A stretch of 64,000 nt of DNA from JBFMFR01 sp040752025 (GTDB taxonomy: Bacteria; Chloroflexota; Anaerolineae; Anaerolineales; UBA4823): NCBI GenBank assembly GCA_040752025.1, contig JBFMFR010000031.1, positions 18,786 to 82,785 of the forward strand, written 5' to 3'. Each line of letters opens with the position of its first letter. Position 1 is the first letter of the stretch. Below are positions 10,829 to 20,028 of the stretch, piece by piece. A program made the translations under genes and the position numbers. Below the pieces are notes generated by a model. That model searched no databases and was not told where the DNA came from. It saw nothing but the letters and a program-made list of their open reading frames with translations.

Positions 10829-11584
10829 ATGGACGAGAAGAAGAAAAGAACTCCGCAAAGCAAACGCCAGGCCATGCGCGAGGAGCGCGCCCGCAAAGCG
10901 CGCCGGCAGCGCATCACCGTCATCGCCAGCATCCTGGGCGTGATAATCCTGGTGGTGGCTTTGGTGCTGCTTTCCAACCAACAGCGCGCCTCCACCCCGG
11001 TTGGCGCTTTCACCACGATCACCCCTCTAGGCTACACACAGACGGATGGCGTGAAGATCGGCAACCCCGAGGCCAAGGTGGTGATCGACATCTACGAAGA
11101 CTTCAAGTGCAGCGCCTGCCAGAGCTTCACCCAATATATCGAGCCAGAGGTGATCAAGAACCTGGTGGACACCGGCCAGGCCTACTACGTGTTCCACAAT
11201 CTGCCCTTCATGGACGACAGCACGATGATCAAAGAGTCCGACCTGGCCGCCCACGCGGTCATGTGCGCGGCCGAACAGAACCGCTTCTGGGATTACAAGG
11301 CGATGCTGTATGCCAACTTGAATTTCGTGGCCGGCGAGTTCAACGACGCCCGCCTGAAGGCTTTCGCTGAGTCCCTGGGCCTGAACACTAAGGATTTCAA
11401 CGCCTGCTATGAGGATAAAAAATACCAGCCAGACATCGACCTGGATGTGGCCCAGGCTAACTCCATGAGCATCACCGGCACGCCCAGCGTGTTCGTCAAC
11501 GGGCAGGCGGTCGCCCCGGGCTACGTGCCCACCTTCGAGCAGATCAAAGAGGCGGTCGACAAAGCCCTGGCGCAGGTGCAATAA
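10829..11584 (+). CDS. Membrane-anchored DsbA-like thioredoxin-fold protein
   Basis: 251 residues. A lysine/arginine-rich cytoplasmic stretch (1-29) precedes one membrane helix (about 30-48), then an exported thioredoxin fold of the DsbA/BdbD type. The active site CSAC is at residues 94-97 after YEDFKC, and the cis-proline loop is GTPSVFVNG. The family makes or rearranges disulphides in exported proteins. The cysteine-containing secreted proteins at 7038 and 8134 are conceivable clients, though nothing shows it. A perfect hairpin terminator follows. Confidence 0.9.
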   Translation: MDEKKKRTPQSKRQAMREERARKARRQRITVIASILGVIILVVALVLLSNQQRASTPVGAFTTITPLGYTQTDGVKIGNPEAKVVIDIYEDFKCSACQSFTQYIEPEVIKNLVDTGQAYYVFHNLPFMDDSTMIKESDLAAHAVMCAAEQNRFWDYKAMLYANLNFVAGEFNDARLKAFAESLGLNTKDFNACYEDKKYQPDIDLDVAQANSMSITGTPSVFVNGQAVAPGYVPTFEQIKEAVDKALAQVQ

Positions 11585-11622
11585 CCTCCCATTCACCACC
11601 CTCAGACCCCGAAGTTTGCCCA

Positions 11623-11657
11623 GTCTCCCGGAGTTTTGGAAACTCCGGGAGACTTTT
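11623..11657. terminator. Palindromic hairpin between convergent genes
   Basis: GTCTCCCGGAGTTT and AAACTCCGGGAGAC form a perfect 14-bp stem around TGG, followed by TTTT. It lies between the convergent genes at 10829 and 11661 and can end both transcripts. Related hairpins occur at 18426, 48414 and 50733. Confidence 0.8.
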
Positions 11658-11660
11658 GAT

Positions 11661-12209
11661 TCACTCCTTCGCCAGCGTGGGCTGCTGCTTGCCCGAGGCC
11701 TGGTTCTCGGCCAGTTCCAGCGCAAAACACAGCGAAGACAACCGGTTCAGGTAGCGCAGCAGCTCAGGGTTGTCGAGCATGCCCTCGTGCCAGAGCTGCG
11801 CCACGCGCCGCTCTGCCCGCCGCACGACGGTGCGCGCCAGGTCCATGGCTGCCCCAGAAGGCGAGTCGCCCGGCACGATGAACTCCCTGGGCATTTCGAC
11901 CTGGGCGCTGACGGCCTGCACCTGGGCTTCCAGCCAGGCCACCTTTTCGGCATCGATGCGGCGGAAGCGGGCGGCGTTTTCGGGCGTGGCGGCCACTTCG
12001 GCCATCAACAGGTACAGGTCGCGCTGCACTTGCAGCAGGATTTCGGCGCTGTGCGCCGCCTTGCAGGCCGCCCGGGCCACACCCAGGGCCGCGGTGACTT
12101 CGTCGATCGCGCCCACCGCTTCGGGGATGGGGTGGTGCTTGGGCACCCGCCCTTCACCCAAAAGCCGGGTGCTGCCATCATCGCCAGTGCGTGTGTAGAA
12201 AGTATTCAT
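11661..12209 (-). CDS. PduO-type ATP:cob(I)alamin adenosyltransferase
   Basis: 182 residues from the ATG at 12209, giving the N-terminus MNTFYTRTGDDGSTRLLGEG. The TRTGDDG ATP-binding motif and the later FIVPGDSP, RTVVRRAERR and LLRYLNRLSSLCF blocks are diagnostic of the PduO/CobA2 family. It transfers the adenosyl group of ATP to cob(I)alamin to make coenzyme B12. B12-linked proteins elsewhere in the window (B12-radical SAM at 36400, URO-D family at 25785) suggest the organism uses corrinoids. TATAAT lies only 7 nt upstream of the ATG, so the mRNA may be leaderless. Confidence 0.93.
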   Translation of the reverse strand: MNTFYTRTGDDGSTRLLGEGRVPKHHPIPEAVGAIDEVTAALGVARAACKAAHSAEILLQVQRDLYLLMAEVAATPENAARFRRIDAEKVAWLEAQVQAVSAQVEMPREFIVPGDSPSGAAMDLARTVVRRAERRVAQLWHEGMLDNPELLRYLNRLSSLCFALELAENQASGKQQPTLAKE

Positions 12210-12222
12210 GCCTGGGATTATA
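12210..12222 (-). promoter_or_regulatory. -10 element abutting the adenosyltransferase start
   Basis: On the minus strand TATAAT (12222-12217) is followed by 7 nt and then ATG. No good ribosome-binding site or clear -35 is seen. The expected transcription start falls at or beside the A of the start codon. Confidence 0.5.
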
Positions 12223-12283
12223 CCCTGAAGGGCCCCGGCCGGCGACTCATCTCGAACTAACCTGAAATACTCCAATTTACGGG

Positions 12284-12343
12284 TATAATCAATTCATGCG
12301 CAGCTTTCCTCAACGCTGTTGCCATAAGAAACCGGGTTTTTGA
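12284..12343 (+). promoter_or_regulatory. Promoter of the zinc-ribbon/MoxR/VWA operon, with a 15-codon reading frame
   Basis: TATAAT at 12284-12289 follows GC-poor DNA. Six nt later ATG at 12296 opens MRSFPQRCCHKKPGF, stopping at 12341-12343 inside a dispersed repeat arm. The -10 element probably starts a transcript with a leader of about 190 nt for the operon at 12485. The small frame has leaderless spacing but no other support. Confidence 0.35.
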
Positions 12344-12417
12344 TTTGCTAGAACAACCTGCAAAAGTTACTCCCGATTGGCACAGCGTTCCCCATAACAG
12401 AGAAAAACCCGGTTTCT
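12326..12417. repeat. Dispersed inverted repeat, locus 1
   Basis: AGAAACCGGGTTTTT (from 12327) and AAAAACCCGGTTTCT (12403-12417) are perfect inverted arms 61 nt apart. A second pair, AACGCTGTTGCC upstream of the first arm and GGCACAGCGTT between the arms, interleaves rather than nests. Related elements are at 30774, 52483 and 52687. Confidence 0.75.
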
Positions 12418-12484
12418 CAAAGAGTGAGAACATCGCCAGCTTGCACGAACAAGCATAAGATCGATCCAGATAGGAGCAAAAACC

Positions 12485-12700
12485 ATGCAAATCCGTTGCC
12501 AGAACTGTCACAAGCCGTTCGCCTTGAACAAAGAAGAGATGCACATCGCCCTGGAGCAGATGGCGGCTGAAAATCTGAGCCATTACAACGCTTCCTGCCC
12601 GCACTGCCGGCGCGTGAACCACATCTCGGCCAAAGAGCTGATGCGGGCGGCGCCCGATTGGAAGAAGCCCGAGCAAGCCCCGGCCGCGGATGGAGGATAA
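12485..12700 (+). CDS. Small zinc-ribbon protein
   Basis: 71 residues. Two pairs, CQNC at residues 5-8 and CPHC at about 38-41, form a one-zinc ribbon; the linker is helical and charged. The start follows AGGAG (AGGAGCAAAAACC). Its 3' end overlaps the MoxR gene by 11 bp, so it is translated with that ATPase and may be an accessory of the complex. The job is unknown. Confidence 0.8.
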   Translation: MQIRCQNCHKPFALNKEEMHIALEQMAAENLSHYNASCPHCRRVNHISAKELMRAAPDWKKPEQAPAADGG

Positions 12701-13670
12701 TACCCGCCGCTTCGCTTCTGCCCAGGAGCTCAAGGCGGCCCTGGGCGAAGCCAGATACATCGCCAGCGACGAAATCGCTACGATCCTGTTCCTGAGCCAG
12801 CAACTGGGCAAGCCGCTGCTGACGGAAGGGCCGGCGGGCGTGGGCAAGACCGAGCTGGCCAAGGCGATCGCCCAGGCCACCGGCCGCGAGCTGATCCGCT
12901 TGCAGTGCTACGAGGGCCTGGATGAAACCAAGGCGCTCTACGAATGGGAGTACGCCAAGCAACTGCTCTACACCCAACTGCTGCGCGACAAGCTGCAAGA
13001 GACGCTTTCGGGAGCGGGCAGCCTGAGCGCCGCCGCCGACCGGCTGGCCTCCGAAGAAGATGTTTTCTTCTCGATGCGCTTCCTCTTGCAGCGCCCCTTG
13101 CTCAAAGCCATCCTCAGCGAACAGCCCACGGTGCTGCTGATCGACGAAATCGACCGGGCCGACGCCGAATTCGAGGCCTTCTTGCTGGAAGTGCTGAGCG
13201 ATTTCCAGGTGAGCGTGCCCGAACTGGGCACGCTGAGCGCCGTGCACCGCCCGCTGGTGGTGCTGACCAGCAACAACACGCGGGAACTGAGCGAAGCGCT
13301 CAAGCGCCGCTGCCTGTACCTGTTCATCGATTACCCGACGCCGGAGCAAGAGATGGCGGTGGTGCGCCTGAAGGTGCCCGAGCTGTCGGCGCGGCTGGCG
13401 CGCCAGGCGGTGGAGCTGGTGCAAAGCCTGCGCTCGATGGATTTGCGCAAATCGCCCAGCATCAGCGAGACTCTCGACTGGGCCAAGGCCCTGGTGGCGC
13501 TGAACGCCAGCCAACTGGACGCCAAGGCTTTGGAAAACACGCTGAGCGTGCTGCTCAAGCACGAAAGCGACTTGCAGCGCGCCCGCCGCTGGCTGCAGCG
13601 CCCGCCTCCCAACCGCCCCAACCGCCCGGACGACTCCGCCGACCCGCGCAGCACCCGCTGGCGCAACTAA
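12690..13670 (+). CDS. MoxR-family AAA+ ATPase
   Basis: 326 residues. Walker A is GPAGVGKT at 47-54, Walker B VLLIDEID at 148-155, and the sensor 1 region VVLTSNNTRELSEALKRR includes an arginine-finger candidate. The YEGLDETKALYEW stretch after Walker A is typical of MoxR/CoxD proteins. MoxR ATPases work with VWA-domain partners as metal-insertion or assembly chaperones, and the next gene is such a partner with a TAATG stop/start overlap. No carbon monoxide dehydrogenase or other obvious client gene is nearby. The C-terminus is Pro/Arg-rich and probably disordered. Confidence 0.92.
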   Translation: MEDNTRRFASAQELKAALGEARYIASDEIATILFLSQQLGKPLLTEGPAGVGKTELAKAIAQATGRELIRLQCYEGLDETKALYEWEYAKQLLYTQLLRDKLQETLSGAGSLSAAADRLASEEDVFFSMRFLLQRPLLKAILSEQPTVLLIDEIDRADAEFEAFLLEVLSDFQVSVPELGTLSAVHRPLVVLTSNNTRELSEALKRRCLYLFIDYPTPEQEMAVVRLKVPELSARLARQAVELVQSLRSMDLRKSPSISETLDWAKALVALNASQLDAKALENTLSVLLKHESDLQRARRWLQRPPPNRPNRPDDSADPRSTRWRN

Positions 13671-15046
13671 TGGAAGAACGCACCCTCAAATTTATCGCAG
13701 CATTGCGCTCCGCCGGCGTGCGCATCAGCCTGGCCGAGAGCGCCGATGCCTTCCAGGCAATGGAACAACTGGGGGTGAAGGACCGCGAGGCCTTCCGCCT
13801 GAGCCTGCAATCTACGCTGGTTAAAGACGCCCAGAACCTGCCGGTCTTCGAGGAATTGTTCGCCATTTTCTTCGGCAGCGAAGCCGCGCCGCCCATGCTC
13901 AACCTGTCGGACGACCTGACCCCCGAAGAAGCCGAGCAACTGGCCCAGGCACTGCGCCAGTATAACCAGCAGTTGCGCCAATCGCTGGAGCGCCTGGCCA
14001 AAGGCGAGCTGCTCAGCCAGGAGGAGCTAGACCGCCTGGCCAGGATGGTTGGCCTGTCCCAGGCGGACGATATGCGCTATCGCGAGTGGATGGTGCAGCG
14101 CATGAAGCGCGCCCTGCACTTCCAGGAAGTGCAGCAAGCGCTGCAAGAACTGGCGCAAACCCTGCAAGAGCTGGGCATGGAGCGCCAGCGCCTGGAACGC
14201 ATGCTGCAGCTTCTGCAATCCAACCAGCAGGCCCTGGAAGAGCAACTGCGCCAGTACGCCGGGCAGCGCATCGCCGAGAACATGAGCCAGCGCCCGCACG
14301 AAGGGGGCCTGGATTCGCTGCTCGAGCGCCCCTTCAACGCCCTGTCCGAGAGCGAAATGCAGCGCCTGCGCAAAGAAGTGCAGCGCCTGGCGACGATGCT
14401 GAAGACGCGCATCGCCTTGCGCCAAAAGCGCGCCCGCAGCGGGCAGCTCGACGCCAAAGCCACTATCCGCGCCAACCTGAAGCATGGCAGCGTGCCCATC
14501 GAGCTGCGCTACCGCGACCGCGCCCTGAAGCCCAAGCTGGTGGTGGTGTGCGACGTCAGCACCTCGATGCGTTTTTGCTCCGAGCTGATGCTCAGTCTGC
14601 TGTTCCACCTGCAAGATCAGATCCACAAGACCCACGCCTTCGCCTTCATCGACCACCTCGAATACATCTCGCCGGATTTCGCCGGACGGCAGGCGCACCA
14701 GGCAGTCGCCCAGGTGCTGGAGCGCATGCCCTCCGGGTATTACAACACCGACCTGGGGCACAGCCTGTTCGATTTGCAGCGCCGCCACCTGGAGCAACTC
14801 GACAGCCGCACCACCTTGATCATCGTCGGCGACGGGCGCAACAACTACAACGACCCACGCCTGGATATCTTTTCCGTCCTGGCGCGGCGCAGCCGTCGCA
14901 CGATCTGGATCAACCCCGAAGCGCCGGCCCTGTGGGGCAGCGGCGACAGCGACATGCTCAAATACGCGCCCAACTGCGACAGCGTCCTGGTCGCCAGCAA
15001 CCTGGCCCAACTGGCGGCCGCCGTGGACAGGCTGCTGCTGAGCTGA
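13670..15046 (+). CDS. VWA-domain protein, CoxE-like
   Basis: 458 residues from the ATG that overlaps the stop of the MoxR gene by one base. The N-terminal half is helical and rich in Gln, Glu and Leu with coiled-coil character. The C-terminal half is a von Willebrand A domain whose MIDAS motif CDVSTSMRF lies at about residue 296, with later TLIIVGDGRNNYND. This is the usual partner of a MoxR ATPase. Together with the zinc ribbon it forms a three-gene operon of the chaperone type; the substrate is unknown. Confidence 0.9.
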   Translation: MEERTLKFIAALRSAGVRISLAESADAFQAMEQLGVKDREAFRLSLQSTLVKDAQNLPVFEELFAIFFGSEAAPPMLNLSDDLTPEEAEQLAQALRQYNQQLRQSLERLAKGELLSQEELDRLARMVGLSQADDMRYREWMVQRMKRALHFQEVQQALQELAQTLQELGMERQRLERMLQLLQSNQQALEEQLRQYAGQRIAENMSQRPHEGGLDSLLERPFNALSESEMQRLRKEVQRLATMLKTRIALRQKRARSGQLDAKATIRANLKHGSVPIELRYRDRALKPKLVVVCDVSTSMRFCSELMLSLLFHLQDQIHKTHAFAFIDHLEYISPDFAGRQAHQAVAQVLERMPSGYYNTDLGHSLFDLQRRHLEQLDSRTTLIIVGDGRNNYNDPRLDIFSVLARRSRRTIWINPEAPALWGSGDSDMLKYAPNCDSVLVASNLAQLAAAVDRLLLS

Positions 15047-15166
15047 GCGGCTTTTTACAACATCCTTATTGCTTCGCGCTCCAGGCAGGTTATAATAAAG
15101 CGGCCAGGCAGAGCAGCGCCGCAGGTGTGTTTTGCTGCGCAGACTGCTCCTGGCCTGGTAACAAGC

Positions 15167-18100
15167 ATGAGCCCTTCTGATTATTTCGCTTTCCTGGCCC
15201 CAGCCCTGATCGGCCTGGCCTCGCTGGCCCTGAGCTTTTATATCTGGCGCCAGATGGGCCCACCCCGCTACTACGCCATGCCATTGATCTCCCTGGGTGT
15301 GATCGCCTGGTCGCTGGGCGATGCGCTCAACAGCCTGAAGCCGGGTTTGCTGGCCGATTGGTGGGTCAGCCTGGGCATGGACCTGCTGCCTATCGCCAGC
15401 CTGGCCGTGGCGGTACAAATCACCCAGGAACGCCAGGCGCTCTCCCGGCGCCTGCAATTTTTCCTGATCGGCGCCCTTTTGGCCGGGCAGGTCTTCTTCT
15501 GGCTCAGCTTCCCTTACATACCTAATCGCGAATCCATCGCCCCGAAAACCGCCGTAACACTGGACACGCTTTCGAGCTGGTTGGCAACCATCCTGCGCCT
15601 CGGCGCCCTGACCGGAGCGACTTTCGTCCTGGTGCGGCGTATGCCACGCCGCCCGGCTGCTTTGCGCTGGCGAAGTATGTATCTGCTATCAGGCGCCCTG
15701 GTAGTTTGGTCCGTGTACGCCATCGAAGCCGCCGGGCTGAAATCCATGCCCTACCTGGACCTGAGCCCGGTGCTGTTCACGCTCGGGCAGGCGGTGCTGG
15801 CCTTCAGTGGCCTGCGCCCGAGCCTGCAAGATATGCTGCCTCTGGCGCGCGACGCCCTGATCGAGAATATGCCAGACGCGGTGTTCGTGCTGGACAGCAA
15901 GCAGCGCATCGTGGACCTCAACCCGGCTGCGCTAAAGATCATCACCGCCCAATCCGGCAAGGAAATCGCCCAAAACGCTCTGGACAGGTCTCTCAGGCAC
16001 GCCCTGCCCAGCCTGGCCGCCAGGATCACGCCGGGCAGGGCTTCTGCCTCACCCTTCGAAATTGCTTTCGGCAGTGGCGAGTCCCGGCGCGATTTCGAGG
16101 CTTACACCACCCTGCTAACCAGCACGATGGGGAGCACAGCCGGCTACCTGGTGCAACTACGCGAAACCACCAGCCGCCGCCAGGCCGAAGCCGCCCGCCA
16201 GGAACTGGCAGACCAACTGGCCGGACAGTTGCGCTTGCTGGACAGCATACTTGCGACCACGCCAGATTATTTCATCATCCACGATGAAGACGGGCGTTTT
16301 CTATACGCCAGCCCGACCACATTGAAGGCCCTGGGGATTTCGAGCGACCAGGCAACCGGCAAAACCTGGCGCGAGCTGAACCTGCCGAGCGAGGCTGGAG
16401 ACATTTACGAGCGCCACCTGGCCATGGTTTTCAACACCGGGCTGACCGAGACCTTCGAAATCGAAATCCCCGGCCCTGAAACCAGCCGTCACTTCGAAAT
16501 CATCCTCAATGCCTTTCAGGAGACCGAGGGGCAAGACGAACTGACTATCTCAACCGTGCGCGAGGTCTCTGACCGTTATACGATGGAAGAAGCCCTGCGA
16601 GCAAAAGAGGAGCGCTACCGCACGGTGGTTGACAGCCTGGAAGAGGGTATCGTGATCCACGATGGCACCGGACGGGTGGTAGCCTGCAACCCCAGCGCCG
16701 AGCGCATCCTGGGCCTGGCCGTCGACCGCGGCATGGGTAAGATTCTGAGCGACACCAACCGCCTGACCATCCACGAAGACGGCAGCCCCTTCCCCAACGA
16801 GCACCACCCAGCCATGCTGGCGCTGAGCACCGGCGAAGCGCAATCCGAAGTGGTTATGGGCATTCAAACCCCGGCCAAGACCCTGACCTGGGTGCTGGTC
16901 AACGCCCAACCGCTCTTCAAGCCCAACGCCGACAAACCCTACGGCGTGGTCTCTTCGTATGCAGATATCACCGCCAACAAGCTGGCCGAAAGCGCTCTGC
17001 GCGACAGCCAATACAAGCTGGAAGCGCTGTTGGAATTTGCGCCGGTAGCGATTGTCATTGTCAATGAACAGGGCTGCATCCAGCGCGTCAACCACAAGGC
17101 TGAGGAAATCTTTGGCTATACCCGCCAGGAAATGGTTGGCCAGACGGTAGAACTGCTCATCCCCGAGCAGTTTCAGACCAACCATGACCGCCTACGCCGG
17201 CGTTATATGCAGGCCCCCGAGGCGCGTTCCATGGGCAAAGACCTGAAGCTCTTCGCCCGCCGCAAAGATGGCTCCACCTTCCCGGTGGATATTGGCCTGA
17301 ACACCATCCAAACCGGCGAAGGCAAACTGGTGATGAGCTACCTGATCGATGTCACCGAGCGCCAGAACCAGGAAGAAGCCCTGCGCCAGGCCAACGAAAA
17401 GCTGGTGCACTCCCTATCCGAACTGGAAGTTCATAACCGCGAGCTGACCCTGCTCAACGAAATGGGCGATATGCTGCAAAGCTGTGCATCCCTGGATGAG
17501 GCTTATGACGTGGTAGCCGAGTTCGCCCGCCAGTTATTCCCCGGGCATTCTGGGGAACTCTACCAGCTCAACCCGGAGCGCAACCAGGTGGAAGCGGTGA
17601 CATCCTGGGGCAATCTTCCCATCGAAGAGATGGAATTCTCTCCGCAAGCTTGCTGGGCCCTGCGGCGCGGCAGGCTGCACAGCATCGCCAGCCCCGGCGA
17701 TGGCCTGATCTGCAGCCACGTGCAGACCGCTCTGGAAACCGTCCCGCCCTATTTATGCATTCCCATGCTGGCCCAGGGCGAGGTCAAAGGCATTTTCCAC
17801 CTGCGCAGCGACGTTTCCCCACATGACCAGCACGGCCACGAGCAACTGGCCGTGACAGTCGCCGAACACATTTCGATGTCCCTGGCCAACATCAAGCTGC
17901 GCGAGACCCTCAGGCTGCTGTCTGTGCGCGATCCGCTCACCGGCCTGTACAACCGCCGCTACCTGGAGGAAGCCCTGGAGCGCGAGATGCACCTGGCGCG
18001 GCGCTACCAGCGCTGCCTGGGCGTGATCATGCTGGACATCGACCACTTCAAGCAGGTCAACGACAACTACGGCCACGCCGCCGGCGACGCCATGCTGCGC

Positions 18101-18421
18101 GCCCTGGCCAACTTCATCATCCGCACCCTGCGCACTGAAGATATCGCCTGCCGCTATGGCGGCGAGGAATTCACCATCATCCTGCCCGACACCTGCCTGG
18201 AAAACAGCCAGCGCGTGGCCGAGAAGCTATGGAAAGGCGTGCGCAACTTGCAGGCCGAATACATGGGCCAGTCCCTGGTTAGCATCACGGCTTCCTTCGG
18301 CGTGGCCAGCTACCGGGGCGAGCCGCAAACCTCACGCGCCCTGCTGGACGAAGCCGATCAAGCGCTCTACCGGGCCAAGCAATCCGGCCGTGATCGCGTC
18401 GTGGTAGCCGACGCAGAATGA
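15167..18421 (+). CDS. Membrane sensor diguanylate cyclase (PAS, GAF, GGDEF)
   Basis: 1084 residues from the ATG at 15167; an alternative start is 15125. TATAAT at about 15091 is a likely -10. The first ~220 residues contain about seven membrane helices. Several PAS domains follow (for example LIENMPDAVFVLD, YFIIHDEDGRFLYA, LEFAPVAIVIVNEQG), then a GAF-like domain (LLNEMGDMLQSCASLDEAYD) and a C-terminal GGDEF domain. The catalytic motif reads RYGGEEF and is intact; RTED just upstream fits the inhibitory I-site RxxD. It should make cyclic di-GMP in response to redox, ligand or membrane signals. Confidence 0.93.
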   Translation: MSPSDYFAFLAPALIGLASLALSFYIWRQMGPPRYYAMPLISLGVIAWSLGDALNSLKPGLLADWWVSLGMDLLPIASLAVAVQITQERQALSRRLQFFLIGALLAGQVFFWLSFPYIPNRESIAPKTAVTLDTLSSWLATILRLGALTGATFVLVRRMPRRPAALRWRSMYLLSGALVVWSVYAIEAAGLKSMPYLDLSPVLFTLGQAVLAFSGLRPSLQDMLPLARDALIENMPDAVFVLDSKQRIVDLNPAALKIITAQSGKEIAQNALDRSLRHALPSLAARITPGRASASPFEIAFGSGESRRDFEAYTTLLTSTMGSTAGYLVQLRETTSRRQAEAARQELADQLAGQLRLLDSILATTPDYFIIHDEDGRFLYASPTTLKALGISSDQATGKTWRELNLPSEAGDIYERHLAMVFNTGLTETFEIEIPGPETSRHFEIILNAFQETEGQDELTISTVREVSDRYTMEEALRAKEERYRTVVDSLEEGIVIHDGTGRVVACNPSAERILGLAVDRGMGKILSDTNRLTIHEDGSPFPNEHHPAMLALSTGEAQSEVVMGIQTPAKTLTWVLVNAQPLFKPNADKPYGVVSSYADITANKLAESALRDSQYKLEALLEFAPVAIVIVNEQGCIQRVNHKAEEIFGYTRQEMVGQTVELLIPEQFQTNHDRLRRRYMQAPEARSMGKDLKLFARRKDGSTFPVDIGLNTIQTGEGKLVMSYLIDVTERQNQEEALRQANEKLVHSLSELEVHNRELTLLNEMGDMLQSCASLDEAYDVVAEFARQLFPGHSGELYQLNPERNQVEAVTSWGNLPIEEMEFSPQACWALRRGRLHSIASPGDGLICSHVQTALETVPPYLCIPMLAQGEVKGIFHLRSDVSPHDQHGHEQLAVTVAEHISMSLANIKLRETLRLLSVRDPLTGLYNRRYLEEALEREMHLARRYQRCLGVIMLDIDHFKQVNDNYGHAAGDAMLRALANFIIRTLRTEDIACRYGGEEFTIILPDTCLENSQRVAEKLWKGVRNLQAEYMGQSLVSITASFGVASYRGEPQTSRALLDEADQALYRAKQSGRDRVVVADAE

Positions 18422-18425
18422 CAAA

Positions 18426-18451
18426 CTTCCGGAGTCTGTGATCTCCGGAAG
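18426..18451. terminator. Palindrome between convergent genes
   Basis: CTTCCGGAG and CTCCGGAAG pair perfectly over 9 bp around TCTGTGAT, without a U-tract. It sits between the convergent genes at 15167 and 18477 and shares a CCGGAG core with the other hairpins of this family. Confidence 0.6.
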
Positions 18452-18476
18452 CCTGTCAACCTGGACCCCCTAAACC

Positions 18477-19073
18477 CTAAACTGACGCTGTCACTGAGAA
18501 AACCGAGTGCTCTCCCACCTGAAGTGGCATACAAACAGATAGATGCGGGTCAATCGCATGGATCAGACTCTGGCACAGCGAATTGACCGCGTACAGCGCC
18601 AGCTCCACCTCACCCAAACCGGTGCGCGCGGCGGTCTCATAGAGTGGGCATTGTGCAAAAACAAAGCGCAGTTCGGGCCCCACCTGCTCGACCGTAATCT
18701 GGACGTTCATCGATTCCCACACACAAATCAGGGCGCAAGCCCCGGGATTGGCGCTCACCTCCGCCGGAGGGTGCTGCTTCAAGAATTTCGCCAGGGCCAA
18801 CCCCAGGCGCTCGCCAAAATCTTGCATGTGGTAACGCGCCTCATCCGGCCGGCACCACGAACGGTAATACATGGCCTGCTCCAGGAACATCTGGCACAGA
18901 CTGACCGCCGAATCGGGCCCGATGCTGCCGATCTCTCCCCAGATACGGAAGCCGTTTACAGGATCATCTTCCACGTATACATCGCGCTGGGCCAGCTCGG
19001 TGTAGTACATATCGGAGCTTGCAATGGAGTAGCGGTATAGCCACACTCGCTGTGACTGCGGTAGATTCTTCAT
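18477..19073 (-). CDS. Hypothetical cytoplasmic protein, 198 aa
   Basis: It starts behind a strong ribosome-binding site (AAAGGAGG, 8 nt upstream). The sequence is soluble, mixed alpha/beta, with cysteines in RSWCRPDEA, GACALICVWE, FAQCPLYE and SLCQS. The last third, with FVFAQCPLYE then a helix and a short beta end, recalls small-molecule-binding domains of the V4R or amino-thiazoline-carboxylate hydrolase type, but I cannot establish that. Upstream are three CATTGTC direct repeats 11 bp apart, suited to an OmpR-type regulator, whose gene is next door. Confidence 0.75.
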   Translation of the reverse strand: MKNLPQSQRVWLYRYSIASSDMYYTELAQRDVYVEDDPVNGFRIWGEIGSIGPDSAVSLCQMFLEQAMYYRSWCRPDEARYHMQDFGERLGLALAKFLKQHPPAEVSANPGACALICVWESMNVQITVEQVGPELRFVFAQCPLYETAARTGLGEVELALYAVNSLCQSLIHAIDPHLSVCMPLQVGEHSVFSVTASV

Positions 19074-19091
19074 TGGACTGCCTCCTTTTCA

Positions 19092-19120
19092 GACAATGCG
19101 ATGACAATGCAGCGACAATG
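19092..19120 (-). promoter_or_regulatory. Three 11-bp-spaced direct repeats, candidate regulator site
   Basis: CATTGTC (GACAATG on the plus strand) occurs at 19092, 19103 and 19114, exactly one helical turn apart, 19-47 nt upstream of the start at 19073. OmpR/PhoB-family regulators bind such direct repeats. The rest of the interval to 19347 shows another short repeat, GGTAACA near 19212 and 19247, and no gene. Confidence 0.5.
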
Positions 19121-19347
19121 TAAAGGCCGAAGGCTTCCGAATCACCCTGTATCGATGCTTCCCGGCCTCGAATAAGTTGACAGGGTAAGTATAATTTCAG
19201 TTTAGAACAGGCGGGTAACAGAAACAATAGCCACCCGGTGATAATCCGGTAACAATCCCCCCTTTTCCGGCAGCCAATCGCCCCCTTCCCTGCGGCAAAA
19301 ACTGCTTTCAGCCAAATCTTTCTTACGCCGCGATGGGTCTTGGGAAT

Positions 19348-20028
19348 TCACTCAGGCGGATTGAGAACATATCCCGCGCCGGGGATGTTCTCGATCAGGA
19401 GCGTGCTGTCCGGTTCCGGCTCCAGTTTCAGACGCAGGCGGTAGACCAACTGTTTGAGCATATCGTTGGTAGCGCCCTCGGGGCCCCAGATGCGCAGGAT
19501 CAGGCTTTCAGCCGTCAGGACGCGCCCGGCGTTTTGCATCAGCGCCTGCAGCAGGCGCGTTTCCAACCGGGTCAGGCGGACGGGTGAAGCGTCTCCCCCC
19601 CGGTAAACTTCGCGGCGCTCGACATCCAGCACCAGCGCTCCCGTGCGCAGGATCTCTTTGAATTCGCCTCCCGAGCGCCTCAAAAGCGCCCGCAGGCGGG
19701 CAACGAGCTGGCGCGGGCTGAAGGGCTTGGTGATGTAGGCGTCTGCACCCGCCTCTAACGCCGCCACGACATCATCATCGGCGTTGCGCACGGTCAGCAT
19801 CAGGATGGGCACATCCGAAGCGGCTCGCACCCGCGTGCACACCTCCAGCCCATCCAGGTAAGGCAAGGCCCAGTCCAGCAGCAGCAAATCCGGCAGTTCA
19901 CGCCGGTATTTCTCCAACGCCTCCAGCCCATTATGCGCCAGGAGAACTTCGAAACCGGCGCGGCGCAGGGTAAACGCCAGCACGTCCGCCAGGGCAAGGT
20001 CGTCATCCACGATCAAGATCTTGGTCAT
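19348..20028 (-). CDS. OmpR/PhoB-family response regulator
   Basis: 226 residues. The receiver domain has the acidic pair VDDD at 8-10, phospho-acceptor D52 in LLLLDWALP, the conserved Thr in ILMLTVR and Lys in YITKPFSP. The C-terminal winged helix (about 130-226) ends VYRLRLKLEPEPDSTLLIENIPGAGYVL, the classic recognition helix and wing. It starts immediately after the stop of the histidine kinase gene (TAGATG), so the two are translationally coupled. The repeats at 19092 are a possible target. Confidence 0.95.
   Translation of the reverse strand: MTKILIVDDDLALADVLAFTLRRAGFEVLLAHNGLEALEKYRRELPDLLLLDWALPYLDGLEVCTRVRAASDVPILMLTVRNADDDVVAALEAGADAYITKPFSPRQLVARLRALLRRSGGEFKEILRTGALVLDVERREVYRGGDASPVRLTRLETRLLQALMQNAGRVLTAESLILRIWGPEGATNDMLKQLVYRLRLKLEPEPDSTLLIENIPGAGYVLNPPE

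Noticed and set aside
19178..19199. TTGACA followed by TATAAT in the gap before the response regulator
   Set aside because: The spacing is only 7 nt, too short for a sigma-70 promoter, and no gene starts downstream on that strand.
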